A DNA stretch of 64,000 nt from Sphagnum compactum. Taxonomy: Eukaryota > Bryophyta > Sphagnopsida > Sphagnales. The stretch spans positions 20,267,872 through 20,331,871 of the forward strand of contig OZ234497.1 in NCBI GenBank assembly GCA_965153455.1, in the 5' to 3' direction. Positions 36,701 through 50,900 of the stretch are shown here, piece by piece. The notes below the pieces were generated by a model, which worked only from the letters and a program-made list of their open reading frames with translations, was not told the origin of the DNA and ran no database searches. The position numbers were made by a program, and so were the translations under genes. How positions within the stretch are numbered: the first letter of the stretch is position 1; each line of letters opens with the position of its first letter.

Positions 36701-39700
36701 TAGTCTATACAATATTGTTTAACTTTCTTAATGATATAATAGTTTGAAAATGTACCTTTGTCATTTGGTAAAAGTTCACATCCTTATCTGTGATAGTTTA
36801 TTTTTCCTCATGTCCATCTTTGGTAGCTAGCCCTTCCCCAAAATAAAGAGGTTATGTGGTAGCTTGCATTTCTATAGGATGCGCAACAAGTTTAACAATT
36901 CTTGAAATGTCCTTTGGACTTATCAAACATGTATCTACTCCTTGTGCATTTGACGAAGTTAATAATTTTCTCATGAAAAACTCCACATGAACATTTAGTT
37001 GTTCAATTCCTTGAGCATTTAAAGAACATGCCTATAGGATTTTCAATTGCTTTGTTTCAATTGCTACAATTCATGAAGAGATAACATATGTATTGGAATT
37101 TTGCCAGATTTGCAACCATCCCCCAACACAATTGCCACATAGTCCAACAAACATTTTGCCATTATAAATCAATGTCATTATAATGGGAAATGGTGTATTG
37201 AACACATAGATTACCAACTTTTTCCATTGCTTTTAATTCAACATCATCAATGTTAATATAATATATATTGCCACCCCACTTATGCAACTAACATTATGTG
37301 TTGCTACAGCAAAATAATGTGACTGCACATCATTAGCAAATATGAAAACATAGTTAATACCTACAATTAATCATTGGCATTCAATCACAAGCCAATTGTG
37401 CCAAGACTTGAAACTAGATTTGTCATTGTTCCAAATCTAGTTATATTTATTATAAAATTACACATGATGAGTGCAAGATCCCCATAGGAATAAACCTAAT
37501 CATTTTGTAACTAAAATGAAATAAATTTTTAAATTATACCTATGATTAAATTTGAACTTGGTGGATGGACAACATGCACATTCAAGGAAGTTTTGTGTGT
37601 TAATCCAACATTCCTGCAAACATGTTATAGCAACCCAACCTATTGATATGTTAACTACAATCCTTTTGCATTTTCAAGAAGGAATCTATAGTGGAATGTT
37701 TTAGGGTTTAAGGAAATATGAAAGTAAAAAGTAATCAAAATAACAAATAGTAGTTGCGTGCGAGGTCCATGACACCATTTCCCAAAACACCTTAAAAAAC
37801 CCTTAAGAATAAACAAAATTTGAGTAATATATGATTGATTAAATGATCAACATTTCAATCATGAACATCAAAAGTTAGGGTTATTGTATTCAAGTTGAGG
37901 GTAATTGCACTCCAATGAAGGTGCACTTATCATACGCAGGTCCGTCTAGAAACCAAAGTTTTGTGAAAAATTCAATAATTAACTAATAATTCCAAGGTTG
38001 CTTGCATTTATCCACCAATACAACCTTCCAACATGTAACCATAGAAGATGGTTGGAATGCACTGGATTCCCATTTGTGCCAATTGAAGCTAACCTTGCAA
38101 CTACCACCTTAAATAACAATGGGCTTTGATGGGATGCCATTTTTTGCAAGCCAACAAATATTCATCCATAAAGCTTGGGTTAACATATATTATCTATGAT
38201 AAACTCATTGATGTTATTGCATAATGTTAAGGTTTAAGTGAACACATAAAATTTTGATTTAGCACCAAGTTTTCCACCATGGCCATACTTGTTTAACTTT
38301 ATGATTACATTTCTTACACTTGTTAGCTGGTCAATCATGTTTTTTGCGTTGCGTCCTTCCTAGTATTGCACAAGCATGTCCCATTGGTCTCCATCCATGC
38401 TAAGAGGGCATCCAACATGTATTTCATTTTTATACCTTTATATAGGTGAGATCTTTCCATCTTCATGAACTAGTTCACACAGTCCCTAAAGTTGCATGCA
38501 CTCAACTTGTTATAAGATATTCAAATTGTGTGTCAAACTTACTATGAATTTAAACCATGTCCATGTAGTCTTGGCCATTGACTTTGACAATAACCATATT
38601 TAACCAATGGGGAGCAAAACCTCACATTGCATTGTCCCATTCGTTTTTACCCTTATATAAGCCCCATTAATTTTACCATGTTTTGTCACCTCCACTTTGT
38701 GACAACCCTTTTATTCTTTCACTATTTTGCTTCAAATTTTGTGGTCCTCTTTGAGGATCATTGTTGTGACCTAATGTTAACCTTCAATGTAATAGATGGT
38801 TTTGGCACCTCCTCCATAGGTGCGAGCATTTCTACCCCTTGCACACTAGTTTCACCAACATGAAACTTGCCACCCCATCCACCTTGCATGGAACCCCCGT
38901 AACACAAAGTAAGCTCATCCTAGTTTGCATGACCATTGTGGTGTGTTCTCATCCCTTGACAACAACTATGCATTTATCCAAGGTGCCTGTAATGCTGAAG
39001 TGGTGGTGGGAAGTTTAATTTTCCATAAACTATCATGCCCACAATGCCTAGGTGGCAACATACACTATGTTTGTATCCTAGTAGTTGATCTCCATTATGC
39101 ACCACCATATCCTAAACCCTAAACCCCATGATGCCATGTCAGGAATTTGAAAACATGTTTTACCATATATATACATGACTTGCATGAATTTTACCATTTG
39201 GAGCAATGGAAAAAGTAAAAAACAAAAAACAAAACCTGCACTTAAACTTAAGCCTTACATATTTAAAACTTTCAAATTGTAATTGGGGGTGAAAAAAATT
39301 GGATTTCCCATCAAAGATCAAATTTTGAAAAATGCATATTAGGGCATTTCTCAAGTTATGAGTTTTGGTTCACATTTCCCATAAACCTAAGTCCTAAAAC
39401 ATAGGTACTTAAATGAGTATCTAAAAGGGCTTTTGATTCCAAGTGGGTTTTCATTATCTAGACCCAAACCTATCATGTTTAACTAGCCCATTCAAATACC
39501 CACCCAACATTAGTTTAAAATATTCAATTAAACCATACCCTTAGGTTTAAAGTTTTTTTTTATCACATGTACAAGGTTTTGGGTTATTTAAGATTTATAA
39601 TTTTTGGTTCCCTAGCTTTATGGTATTCAATTAAACCATACCCTAAGGTTTAAAGTTTACTTTGTCATATGTTAAAGGTTAAGGGGTCTTTGGATTTTTT

Positions 39701-42700
39701 TAAGGTTTACAAATTTTTAGGGTCGTATTTCTAACGTCTAATGTAATTACTTAACGATAATTACCGTCACAAAATTACTTTCAAGGTAAAATAATCAAAT
39801 TTTAACTATTGTGGTAAATCCAATTAATCATATTTATTAGTAGTACATGTAAAGATGTTTGAAAATTACCTTCACTATTTTACAATAATTTTTAGAGGCT
39901 TTTTTTAAAAGGTGGATAGGTGAAAAATATTTCATCAATGTAAAAATTGAAAGATTTGAAGATTATTTTTAAAAAGTGAATTGGTAAGTTGATTTCAAAT
40001 ATAAAGGTGAGGAAATTTAAGATAAAACAAGGAAAATCTTAATAAAATTTCACAAGATTAATACTTTAAACACTTCAATTTTTTAATCATTCCTATTTAA
40101 TTATTCATTACATACATTGAAAATTCATGTTTTTAACAATAATATGTTAAATTAATACTTTCAAAATGAACATGAAATAATAATATCAAAATTTTGACTA
40201 TATTTTGCAAAGCTCACAAGTATAATTAACAATCACACACCCTTTTTAAATCAAAATTGATAATGGATAAAACTATATACTTAAAAATAACTTAAGAATT
40301 TTTTAAATTGTTTTAATTACCATTAATAGTAAAGGACAAAGACATTAAATTGTACAACTACGTAAATAATGTGGTAATAATTTAATTTTGAAAGAAAAAT
40401 GCATTAAGAAAATTTAATAAAAGGACCAAACTTAACATAAAAAAATCACATGAACACTAAGACACAATATAAGGCATGCAAGATTATAATAAGAATAAAT
40501 AAACAAATTTTGAAACCATGAAATTAAAAAAAGAACCTTGGCACAACATAATAAAAATTCTAAAAAAATTACAAGGTATTAACTAAAGTAAAAGATGACA
40601 CCCATTTGAAAATAGGTTTACAAATATGAATGTTCATATGGGAATTAAGTTAATTGGTTAATGGCATCAAGTCACTTAAAAAAATCAATGATGTTATCTA
40701 TCATAGTAAAACTATGTAATTTAGGTTCATGAATTCCATTAGAGCTTGAAAAAAATGAATTGATTCAATTAGTTTTCATGTGCAATACAATAATAGAGAC
40801 AAAGGATTAAAAAATATATTTAAAATAACATAATTATTTTACAAATATAATAAAAAAGTTAATGTATTTATAATAGTTAAACCCTTAATTTAAAGTTTAC
40901 AAAAAAATTTAAACATGTTGATTGATCTTTAAAAACTTATGTTTATTGTAAAAAATTATTATATTTAAGTGTTTGAAAAATGGGAAGAAATTAATTTCTA
41001 CCTAGTGGCTCAATAATATACCTTTATGAATTTTTTGAAATAAGACTTCAAATGAAATATCAATGATAATGTCAATTGATGCACATGATTAACATCGTCA
41101 TTTTAAAAATTTCCTTGATTCCTCAAATGATTTAATACAAGGTTTTTTTGACAAGAAATGTCATACCAATGAGATGGGAAATATCATCATCCATTTCAAT
41201 TTCATTTTTTTCATTGTTAATTAAATCAACATTAATGATTATAATTAATTTTAAAAAGAAAATTAAACCAAATTCATTCTAAACTAAATGACATAATTTC
41301 GCTTCTAGATGCCTTTCAAGCATGTTCATGTGTTTTTGAACCTTTAAAAATGAACTTAAATCACATGTACAATTCCCAAACCACATGGAATATCTTAATG
41401 TTTGATTAACATTCTAACCTAATTTTTTTTATTTCACTTAAGGTGGGAGGGATTCAACTTGATGTAAACTTTGTATTTGATCTAGGGTTTTGTCTCCCAA
41501 GGTCTTTCAATTTCATCGAGGAGACTAACCGTAAATTTATATTTAAATGATTTTGATAAAAAATCAATATCCTTTCAAAAAACCTTTGTTTAACTTGATT
41601 GTCTTGCTATGGGAATTCACTTTTGATGTCACCCAAAAGGTCATGTCACATACCTTTTCATATCCATATTTTAAAACAAATGTTATCATCATTCACATAT
41701 TAATATATATTTTTTGATGAATGTTGATTAGTTCATAATGCACCCCTTTTATTATTAATGTTAAGTATATATTTTTAAAATTTTTAATGTGAATTATGCT
41801 CATGAAATTGTTGTTCATTTAAAAAAAGTAATACACATGCTTACACACATATAACTATGAAATCATGCATGCATTGAAAATTAAATGAAAATATCAATTC
41901 AATAATGTTATACTTGTTTGTCAAATGAGCTATGGATCTTCTTTGTTCCCTTGCCCCTCCATTTTATTATCATTAGGATCCACTACAAGTCATTTCTTGG
42001 GCGATACAAATGGACAGGATGATAACATATGCAAACTAACGGATGCAATTTCCCTGCCTATTTGTCCCATGTGTCTTTAGGAACAAGGTTAAATACCTTG
42101 CACTTTCTTTTCTAGAATATAATAAGAAAAAACTTGTTAGAGTTGAATTTGCATATATTTGAGTAAAAAATCTACACATTACTATGAAATACTTACCAAG
42201 CATAAATGTATGAAGGCTCTTCTTCCATACATGTTGAAGCAACCCATTCCACTTCACATAATTAAATCCAAAATTGTTTTGAGAGTTTCAAGGCTTATAT
42301 TTTATTTATAAATCTTTTATTTGACAAGGAAAGATGTATTAGTGCTTTGAACCAATGACGAAAGTGATCTAAATCCTAGCACATCCTTTTTAATGTTTAC
42401 ATTTATTTAATTAAATAATAAATAAACGTAAAAGATAATGGGAATCTTCATGAATGTTTTCCTTTTCAAAGGGTCTTCTTTATTTGTTGTTATGTATTGG
42501 CCAAATTCTAATCAAAACTTTGAAGAAAATTCGTATTTGCTTACTATCACAAAACACACCAAGACAACAACTTGGAAGCAGATTAGTGAAGAGGCATTCC
42601 CAATCTGGTCCTTTCCATATTGCATGCTTTCCAACAAAACTATATGTTGTCAACACAAATGCCATAGTCAATAGTACAATGTCCACCATCAATTGAGCTG

Positions 42701-44090
42701 GGATCCCCATCGATAACAACCTTGAGGTCGCCCAATGCCATAAGATTTGCATATTTGTAGTCGTATCAAAATGGATATGATCCACTTTTAATGCTTTAAG
42801 GTTGGTGTTTTCTATCCACTGCTAGAACACATCCGTCAACGAATATGATGAAAGGTCTAATTTAAAATTAAGTTTTTTTTTTACTAAAAAAAATCTTTGA
42901 TTAATTCATTGTCCAAAAACGAGAAAAACATATCATCATACTTATGTTTCGTCTTCTAGTTTTAAAGATATGTGTCAAGAGTCAATTAAAGATAAATGCT
43001 CATAATCTTGCATGTTTTCAATCCTATGGAATGCAATGATGTTTTTCGTTTTTCAATGACAAAAATCTTCATCAAATAATTCTAAATGAGAATAAAATTA
43101 TGACCTTATATTTTAATGATATCATAATTACATATAAATTCATAAACGATCACCTTATGACATAAGTCATAATCCCAACAATAAAATAACAAACTCATTT
43201 TTGTGATTTAAAACAAAATTTTACTATTTTCCACCTTTCCAAGTGAAGAATTGTTTAAAAAAAAAATTACAATGTATAATTTAATCTAAAGTCAAAACTT
43301 GTTTTACACGAATTGTTAAGGGAGTAATTACTTATGGTAATAGTTAGTTAGTATATTTTTATTTACCTAATTACTATTTTAGGAATTACTAACTAGATTA
43401 CATAGTTTTTTTATCACCATTTGAATTTGAGTAAATCATAGGACTATATTTTTTAGATGGTTATATCTTGGAAGAGGAAGAGAATGAAGGAAGAGGACTA
43501 TTGCTTGTAGAACATTGAGTTTTGACGAGGTATGAAACAAAAACATTTTGTATTTTGGAAAAGGTTCAATTCCATAGCCAAATTTGTTGCTTTGATGGTT
43601 TTTTTCATACTTTCATTACTGGATTTTAATTTTGAAACTAGATATGAATAAAGTTGAATGAATAGATTTATTAATATTGGTTTTATGATATGTTTTAGTC
43701 TATATTTATATCGGAATATAGGATAGGAATTTTGTATTCACCATTTGCCGATCATCCCAAGGCCTAAATTCAGAGTGAAATTCAAAATGTTGTTTATGTT
43801 TTGTTGCCAAAATTTTTGTTTTTAAAAATTGTTAGTGAATTTCAGTTTAATTTTTTGCATTTTTTTCAAATCTTGATCATAAGTTTTTGTTCAAGAACCA
43901 GAACTAAACAGAGTAGCTAACTATGAGTATTTTGTTCTAATGTAGAAGTTTGATCAGATTTGAATTAGAAGATGGAAAATAAAATTGTAACTAGAAGTTT
44001 GAAGAGATAATTAAATCAGGTTATAGTACATGAACAAGTGGAAAATGGTGCTACCATCAATAATAATTTGAATGCAGATTAAATAGATCA
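33721..44090. other. long AT-rich gene desert
   Basis: About 10 kb without a supportable gene. Small frames at 36,122-36,391, 38,627-39,122 and 42,480-42,785 show no family that I recognise. Sequence around 39,700-41,900 is extremely A/T-rich and repetitive in words but has no clear repeat unit. Ancient mobile-element debris is likely. Confidence 0.5.
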
Positions 44091-44099
44091 ACAATTTGT

Positions 44100-45250
44100 A
44101 ACACTTAGAAGAGTTTTTTAATCATAACAAAAACATTTACGGATAGAAGAGAGACCTGTAGGCCACAGAACGCTTTAGGCAGCACCCATTATTCCTCGTG
44201 AAGTGCAAATTGGTGAAGCATAAAGGCGCACCAGCACTCTGCAACAAAATTCTAAAAGAGAAGGACATCATATTGAAAATGCAAACTCACAGGTTGAGTT
44301 TAGATGAAGTAGTTGGGAATCTAAACCTTGACACAGAGATACGCTAAAATCAATAGGTCTAATGCAACAACATAACTGTAATGTTTTGATTCATGAAGAA
44401 GAATAAAGACTTATCATGTCAAAAAGGGAAGAAGTAGTACCAAGGTACAAATTTGCTTCACCTCCTTATTATTGAGAGAACCATGAAAATGAAGAGTTTG
44501 AACAAAGAGTTTAAAATTTTGAACCTTTGATTTGTTATGTGATTGAGTAAAGAGTCGCAACTCAAAGTATCAGAATGTCCAGAGGAGTTGAACCAATACT
44601 TGTAACTAAATAAGAAACTGGAGTCTTACCAAGAGTAGAACCAATAGCAGCAGAAGGTGTACATGTACATGTGGCTGTCAGAATGAAATATAGTGAACCC
44701 AGACTTAATCAACATAATGGAAACATTGTTAGAGGAGTTTGAAGGGATTAGAGTAGAAGAATTCATAGGAGTTCCAAGACCTAACTCTCCACGTTGCACA
44801 TATTGCCATTAGATTAGACATCAAATCAATGTATGTTCATTTATTGAAGACAATGCAAAGCAAGGATTTGTTAAGCATTTCCAAAATTTGAATCTAGAAC
44901 CTGCAAGAATAGAGAATCATGGACATATTGAGCCAAAAGATTTGTAACATGAGAGGGTTAGAATTCTAAATAGACTTAGAGAACAATTTGGAGAGATAAA
45001 CATAGTGGAAATGATAGCTCAAACTATGGCAAATGTAGTACCTATTTTTGTAGCTCTTGCACCAAATCTGTTACATCACAACAATGTTGGAGTTACCTAT
45101 GTAGGAACTTCCAATTCCAAAATGGAACCAGTAAGATTTGTACCATTAAATTATGTGGCAATGCCTTAGTTTATGATTACAACTATTGAAGCTCCATTTG
45201 TATAAACACTAGTCCATATTGTTGTTGGTATGAGGTTTAAACCACAGACT
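44100..45250 (+). pseudogene. retroelement gag-like relic with CCHC zinc knuckle
   Basis: A plus-strand frame with several stops contains the spacing CX2CX4HX4C at 44,795-44,836 (CTYC, one in-frame stop, then HQINVC). This is the zinc-knuckle pattern of retrotransposon nucleocapsids. It is followed by Glu/Arg-rich sequence ('HERVRILNRLREQFGEINIV') as in gag C-termini. No protease, reverse transcriptase or LTR was recognised nearby, so only a gag fragment is supported. Confidence 0.5.
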
Positions 45251-45879
45251 CCAAGGGAAACAAAACTTGTGAGTGTCCATGTGCCCACAACTAATTTGTA
45301 ATATGAAATCCACAATGTTCACCAATTCTACATCAATTTATTCCTAGAGTAAACATTAACTTACACAATCATTATTATGAGCATGTGAATCTACCCAAAA
45401 TGTATGAATCTTTATAAAGACTTTTAAAATCTGACATGTAATCAATTTGGCAAAACTTACATTTTCTTTATGTGCAATGAAGGAACGCAAGAACAAACAC
45501 CATCCAAAACACAATAGTATTGAGGTTGGTGTCTTCTTGGTTATAATGAATGGTATTCGATATTTGGCACATAGCCAATGTCACACATCAAACCTCACAA
45601 TCTGTTCAGTTTTTTATGGATTTTTCTACCATGAACACAATTTGCTGGATTTCAATGATGCAAGGATGGTCTCGAGTTACCACAAACATATGCAGCTCAT
45701 TCTTCACTCCAAGTGTGACTTGACACATTGTTTACACCTTGACTCCCTTTGTTGTTGAAGGTTTTCATATCTATGGCATTTAGAGAATTCACCTATACAA
45801 TAAAAGTTTGGAGTTACTAACTATTATGTCAATTCCTGTCAAACAAAACATACATAGCAAGAATGAATGCAGTCATAAC
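45251..45879. other. short spacer between gag relic and PPR pseudogene
   Basis: A 103-codon plus frame (45,447-45,758) has no recognisable motif and I do not call it a gene. Confidence 0.45.
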
Positions 45880-47000
45880 CTTGAGAGTGTCACTTGCAAA
45901 GTACCAGACCATTCACCCTTCATCATGATATGGCAATGACTAGCTGCCATTTACTCCCAACTGACTTCCTCAGCTCTTGGCAGTGGCTCCTGATGGTGGG
46001 TGTTGATAAGTAGATAATACCTCACCAAGAGTTCTTGAAGCAAAAAATTATACAAAAATCTGCAACCTGCAATTCTTTCGAATCTCCAAAAGCAAAAGGA
46101 AGGAAGTGCTAGTGCTGATGTTGGCTAATCACAATGATCAAATGTATCCTAACCCAAGGTGCAGCAAGCTTGAGAGAATAAGCTTCATTTCATTCCAGCA
46201 TGCACCTTTTATGCTTGCCATTGGTGACTCCTTGGATGCAGTAGCTTTAGGCACCTGAAAACATATCTATGACATTGCAGAGGAAACCCTATACCCATAA
46301 TCTGTTTTTGAGAATTCTCACCAGGAAGATCCCAGTGACCAGCAACAGGATTGATGTTCCACAGCAGCAGATAGACTTGCTGCATTCTCTGGATCCATTT
46401 CAAAAACTCATTGGTAGCATGTTCCTCTCCATCTCCAAATTTCTATGATATACTTTGCAAGCATCAGGCAAAGCCCATGTGGTTCACAAAGCGTGCACTT
46501 CATCGCATCCTCTACCTCATGCAAAAGGACAGAATGGCCAAGAAGGTAAATCTCACAGGCACAGTAATACTCCAATTCTTGCAGAAATCATGTAATGGAA
46601 ACCATTGTGCTCATGGAACCAAAACAGCAGCTGTCTTCATGTCGCAGGTCAGCATGGCTACAAGTTGATAGACGAACAAAACAGAAGTGAAATTATCAAG
46701 CTCCATACCTTCTTCTTCTTCACACATCTGTCTTGAGAAGTTCAAGAGCATCCTGAAAATGCCCCATGGCACAGCACTTCCAAGAGACCAATTGAAATTG
46801 TCTCCAAGCTCCATACCTTCTTCTCTTCACACAACCTGTTTGAGAAGCTCAAGAGCCATCCTGACAATGCCCCATGGCACAGAATTCCAACAAGAGAGCA
46901 CGTCTCATGACAAGAAACCTCTTGGACATTCTTCAAGCTTCTTCTAAGCTCCCACACCTTCCTGTTGTTGCAATAACAGCCAGCCTTGACCCTGGTGCAA
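45880..47000 (-). pseudogene. PPR protein pseudogene, E/DYW-type C-terminal part
   Basis: Minus-strand fragments match the C-terminal layout of plant DYW-class pentatricopeptide-repeat proteins. 'GHFQDALELLKTD' lies near 46,770-46,730. 'FVRLSTCSHADL' precedes 'LEYYCACEIYLLGHS' near 46,670-46,520, corresponding to the usual 'EHY.CMVDLLGR'. 'CEPHGLCLMLAK' follows, then 'VYLLLWNINPVAGHWDL' near 46,375-46,325, corresponding to 'YVLLSNIYA.AG.WD'. A DYW-like end may reach about 45,900. Stops, frame changes and lost catalytic residues make it non-functional. PPR-DYW proteins act in organelle RNA editing. Confidence 0.72.
46697..46892. repeat. tandem duplication, 2 x about 107 bp, in the PPR relic
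   Basis: Two copies begin with CAAGCTCCATACCTTCTTC at about 46,698 and 46,806 and end with GCCCCATGGCACAG. A period near 107 bp is close to one PPR motif (105 bp). They could be two neighbouring PPR units homogenised by recombination or a duplication after inactivation. Confidence 0.75.
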
Positions 47001-47966
47001 TCGCAGCCATCTCTGCTTCCTTGATTCCTTCCTTTTTCTGAACCAGAAACTCCAAACCAGAATTCTGCAAACCAATCAGGTCAGCTCATGACAACTGAGA
47101 AATCTGAGCCATGGGGGTCGCTTCCTCCTCGATGAGCAGAAGAAGAAAATGTGACAGAGATCATCATCACTTTGTCAAAGAATCCCACTGAACTTGTGGA
47201 AGAAGAATCCCCAGCGAAACCCTAGAATGCAAGAGTCGTCTTCTTTCTGCCAGACTTTGTAGAAATGGGTTGTGGGTTGTGCTCAGTAGTGTGAGAAAGA
47301 TCTGAAGTGGGAGGAAGAAACATCCGAAGTGGGTGCGAGTTGGGGAATCGTGAGGAATGTTTCCAGAGATGGAGAGTTTTACCAATGGGTCCTCTTGTAG
47401 CAGCAGCTAGATTTGGGCGTGGGAAGCACCACTGTCACTTGATTTGTGCTTTGGGACGATGACGAAGAAGATGATGCCGATGATGATGATGGTGCTGATC
47501 AGAGTGCAGACGAAGAGTTGCTGCAGTGCGATCTGAGTTTGGATTTCGGGATGGGTGATCGAGAGAAATCTGCTGCTGCTGCGACGGCATTGGAAGTAGC
47601 AGAGGAGCACGCGCTTCCACTCTCAAGCAATCCCAGATCACACTCCCCATCATGGCAACCACACTCTCCCTTTCAGCCCAGGTGTCTTTCTCCGCTTGGT
47701 GTTTCTTTCCGCTTCCTACAATTCCTCGATTCCTTTCTCTTCTCCTCAGTCTTTTTGATTCTTCAATCCTCTCTCTGTGTGTTTTTTCTCTCAAGATTGA
47801 AGATCTCTCCTATTCTTTGTGGACTACATTCACAAATTCTGATAATCAGGACAGGACTGAGAGCTTGAGTTATGTGGCTTTGATGGTCTCCCCCCCCCTT
47901 CTCCCCAGGAATCTGAAGAGAAGACAAGCAGCTGGAGGAGAAACCTGGAGTGCACCAGTGGGCAAA
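47001..47966 (+). promoter_or_regulatory. FRO promoter and 5' leader region
   Basis: Composition is gene-like from about 47,000. A purine-rich GATGATGATG stretch lies at 47,456-47,495 and pyrimidine-rich leader-like sequence (TCTTTCTCCTC words) at 47,670-47,770, with a C run at 47,889-47,897. An in-frame ATG at 47,883 gives a 28-residue longer N-terminus. I prefer 47,967 because the upstream extension is unlike FRO N-termini. Confidence 0.45.
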
Positions 47967-50900
47967 ATGGAGGGAGAGAGAGTGACAGATGGGGAGAGGA
48001 AGAAAGAGGAAGGAGGAGACGGTGGGAGATGGATTGAAGCAGTGCAGAAGCTGATTGGTCTTACCATGTGTTTTGTGTTTGGTTGCTGGATTGTAACCCT
48101 CGCCACATTTCCCACAACACATATGCTCAACTACCTTAACACATCTGTGTTTATGAACAAGAGCACAAGCTTCGGTTTCAGTGGTACTCCTACTTTTGTT
48201 TTCTAAGCCTGTGGGAATTTTTTTTAATGTGCGGATCTTTGTGGGTGTCTCTTGACACTGCTTTGTCTTTTTCTTAGTTTTCCCCTTCTTCTTCAGATGA
48301 TGATGATGTTCTCATCATCATCAACAGCCTCATCTCTTTTTAGATTTCTGAGTTCATCTTTCTAGTTCGAGTTTTTGCAAAGATGCATGCCAGGCTTGAG
48401 GAGTTTGAGCATTGTGTCTTGAACTTCACTGTGGAAGTTTATTGAACCTTTAAAGCTTTTCAGAGTTTTTGCATGGCACTCATTATTCTGTCATGTACTG
48501 GATTTTATTGCGACAGCACAGGAGATGGTGGTGATGGTGTGCGTGTTCTCCTCTCTCTGCAGGTGTTTTTTCTGCATTGCTGGCTGGTCCTTTGCTCCTT
48601 CTTGTGGCTTTGGCCCTCATCTACCTGCAGCTCTCAGCCACTAACGACACATCCAAGTATTTATCTTCCCCTCATCCTCTTACAATACATTTTTTGTTCC
48701 GAAATTGCATGATCATTGAACAGAATGGTTTTGAAGAAAAGAGTTAGTGTGAAAAAATCTGTTCAGGGTAGGAGACAAGAAGAAAGAGAGAGGGAGGAGG
48801 AGGGTGCTCTTTGGAACAAACCCAATTGTGGTGCGGAGCTGGTTTGGTGTTCTGTCATCTGCAGAGGTTCTGTGGATTGTAGCATTTACAGCCATTGTCA
48901 TTTGGATGCTGGCGAACTATATGATACATGATTTTGATGAGGCCAACCGCACCATCAGCATCAGCAAACCTAGTGAGACTCTGTAAGTGCAAAAACATTT
49001 CAATCTGCTCCCTCCTTGCTTTTGTGAGTTGCCGCCCCACTGAAATTCTAATCTTCCTAGCATTGGGAATGCATGAGACACTGGAGACTGCCACAGAAAC
49101 CCAACAAACAGAAATCCACTGTTTATTTACTCATGCAAAAAAGAACTTGCCCTGGGTTTGCAGGTGGGGGAAGAAATTGAAGAAAACTGGGTTTCGACTT
49201 GGATTTATCGGGCTTGTATGTCTGAATCTTCTCTTTTTGCCGGTTTCACGAGGATCTGTGATTTTGCGGGTTCTTGACATTCCCTTTGAGCATGCAATCA
49301 AGTACCATGTGTGGTTGGGTAACTTTGTGATGACAATCTTCACACTCCATGGTCTTTCCTATTGCATTGCGTGGTTCTCTGAAGGCTGTCTCATCAAGGT
49401 GAGAGCTTGTTGACAATCTCATTACTCCTTTTTTTCTTGTGTTCCTTTAATGATCTGCCCTCATGACATCCTTACACCCTTGCATATATACTTCTGTATT
49501 CTTCTTTTGGTCCTGTTGAATCTCTAGTAGCCATTTCTGACTGCCATATGTGTGCTTTTTGCAGCTTTTGGATTGGAAACCTTACAAAGTTGCAAATTTT
49601 CCAGGACTCATTGCATTGCTAACAGGTGTTACAATGTGGTCGACCTCAATACAGTGGGTGCGCCGGAAAAGGTTTGAGCTTTTCTTCTACAGCCATCAGC
49701 TTTACATCCTTTTCATCATATGCGTGGCGTTGCATGTGGGCGACTTCACCTTCTCTGCCGCTTTCAGTGGAATTTTTCTGTTCACGTTTGATCGATTCCT
49801 CCGCTTCTGCCAATCACGTAGCACAGTGGAGGTTCTCTCCACTAAGCTGCTGCCATGTGGTGTGTTCGAATTGGTTTTGGCCAAGCCTCAAGGTATGAAT
49901 ATCTTCCATTTGATTACTAAAATCTTCAAGCATGGTCATGGCAACACTATGATCAAAACTATGAAACTGGAAGAAACAATTTTAGCATTGTGTGCAAAGG
50001 CCACTACACACAACCATATGCAATCTCCTCACTTTTACTTTTGGTTTGTTGTGTTCAGGTTTGAAGTACCATGCACTGAGTTTTGTGTTCCTCAATGTTC
50101 CAAGGATATCATCTCTTCAGTGGCACCCATATAGTGTGACATCAAGCCCACATGATGGCAATGACCAACTGAAGATCTTAGTGAAGCCATATGGAGATTG
50201 GAGCCTCAAGTTGCAGGACATGGTCTCCCAGGCTGTAAAGCCAATGCCATGCCCTTTCTCCATAAATGTTGCAGTTGAAGGACCATATGGTCATGAATCT
50301 GATTACTTCCTCTGGTAACTTCTTCCCCATCCCTCTTGATTTTCTTCTATCAACTTCTAAAACTCCCCTGAACATGGTTCTGGAAATCCTGAAATTCTAG
50401 GTCTTCATTTAGGAGATCTAGACTTTGGAGATAATTGCAAACTGATGAGAACTTTGTTGCTTTGGAAATTTCAAATAGTCTTTTGAGGGTTGAGTCCAGA
50501 TGGCAAACAGATCTTCCCAAAGTATCTGCAACAATTGGGTACTGAATCCAAAGTCTCAGTTCTTACAACTGAACTTTGGAAAGTACCCAATTGTTGTGGT
50601 GAATCCAAATGGTGATAAGAAACTAAGAATGGATTTGGGTTATGGTGTGTACAGGTATGAATCACTCATACTGGTGGCTGGAGGAATTGGAATAACACCA
50701 TTTATTGCAATCTTACGAGACTTGCTTCATAGGCACCAAAGACAGCAGCCGAATCTACCAAGAGATTTAACACTAATCTGGGCTGTGAAGAAATCCAAGG
50801 AGCTTCAAATTCTCGACTTGGTTTCTCCATCATCAATCTGCCCTGACTATGATATGAAACTGAACTTAAATGTCCAGCTCTTTGTTACTCAAGAAGAAGA

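Noticed and set aside
42480-42785. 101-codon minus frame and overlapping plus frames
   Set aside because: I could not link either to a known family. Competing frames on both strands suggest chance or old transposon debris.
50500-50654. In-frame extension upstream of FRO exon 7
   Set aside because: The frame is open, but the acceptor TGTGTACAG at 50,654 gives the conserved 'W-YESLILVAGG' join, and the extension is unlike FRO.
50471-50665. Minus-strand frame opposite FRO intron 6/exon 7
   Set aside because: It overlaps the intron and the start of an FRO exon, with no support of its own.
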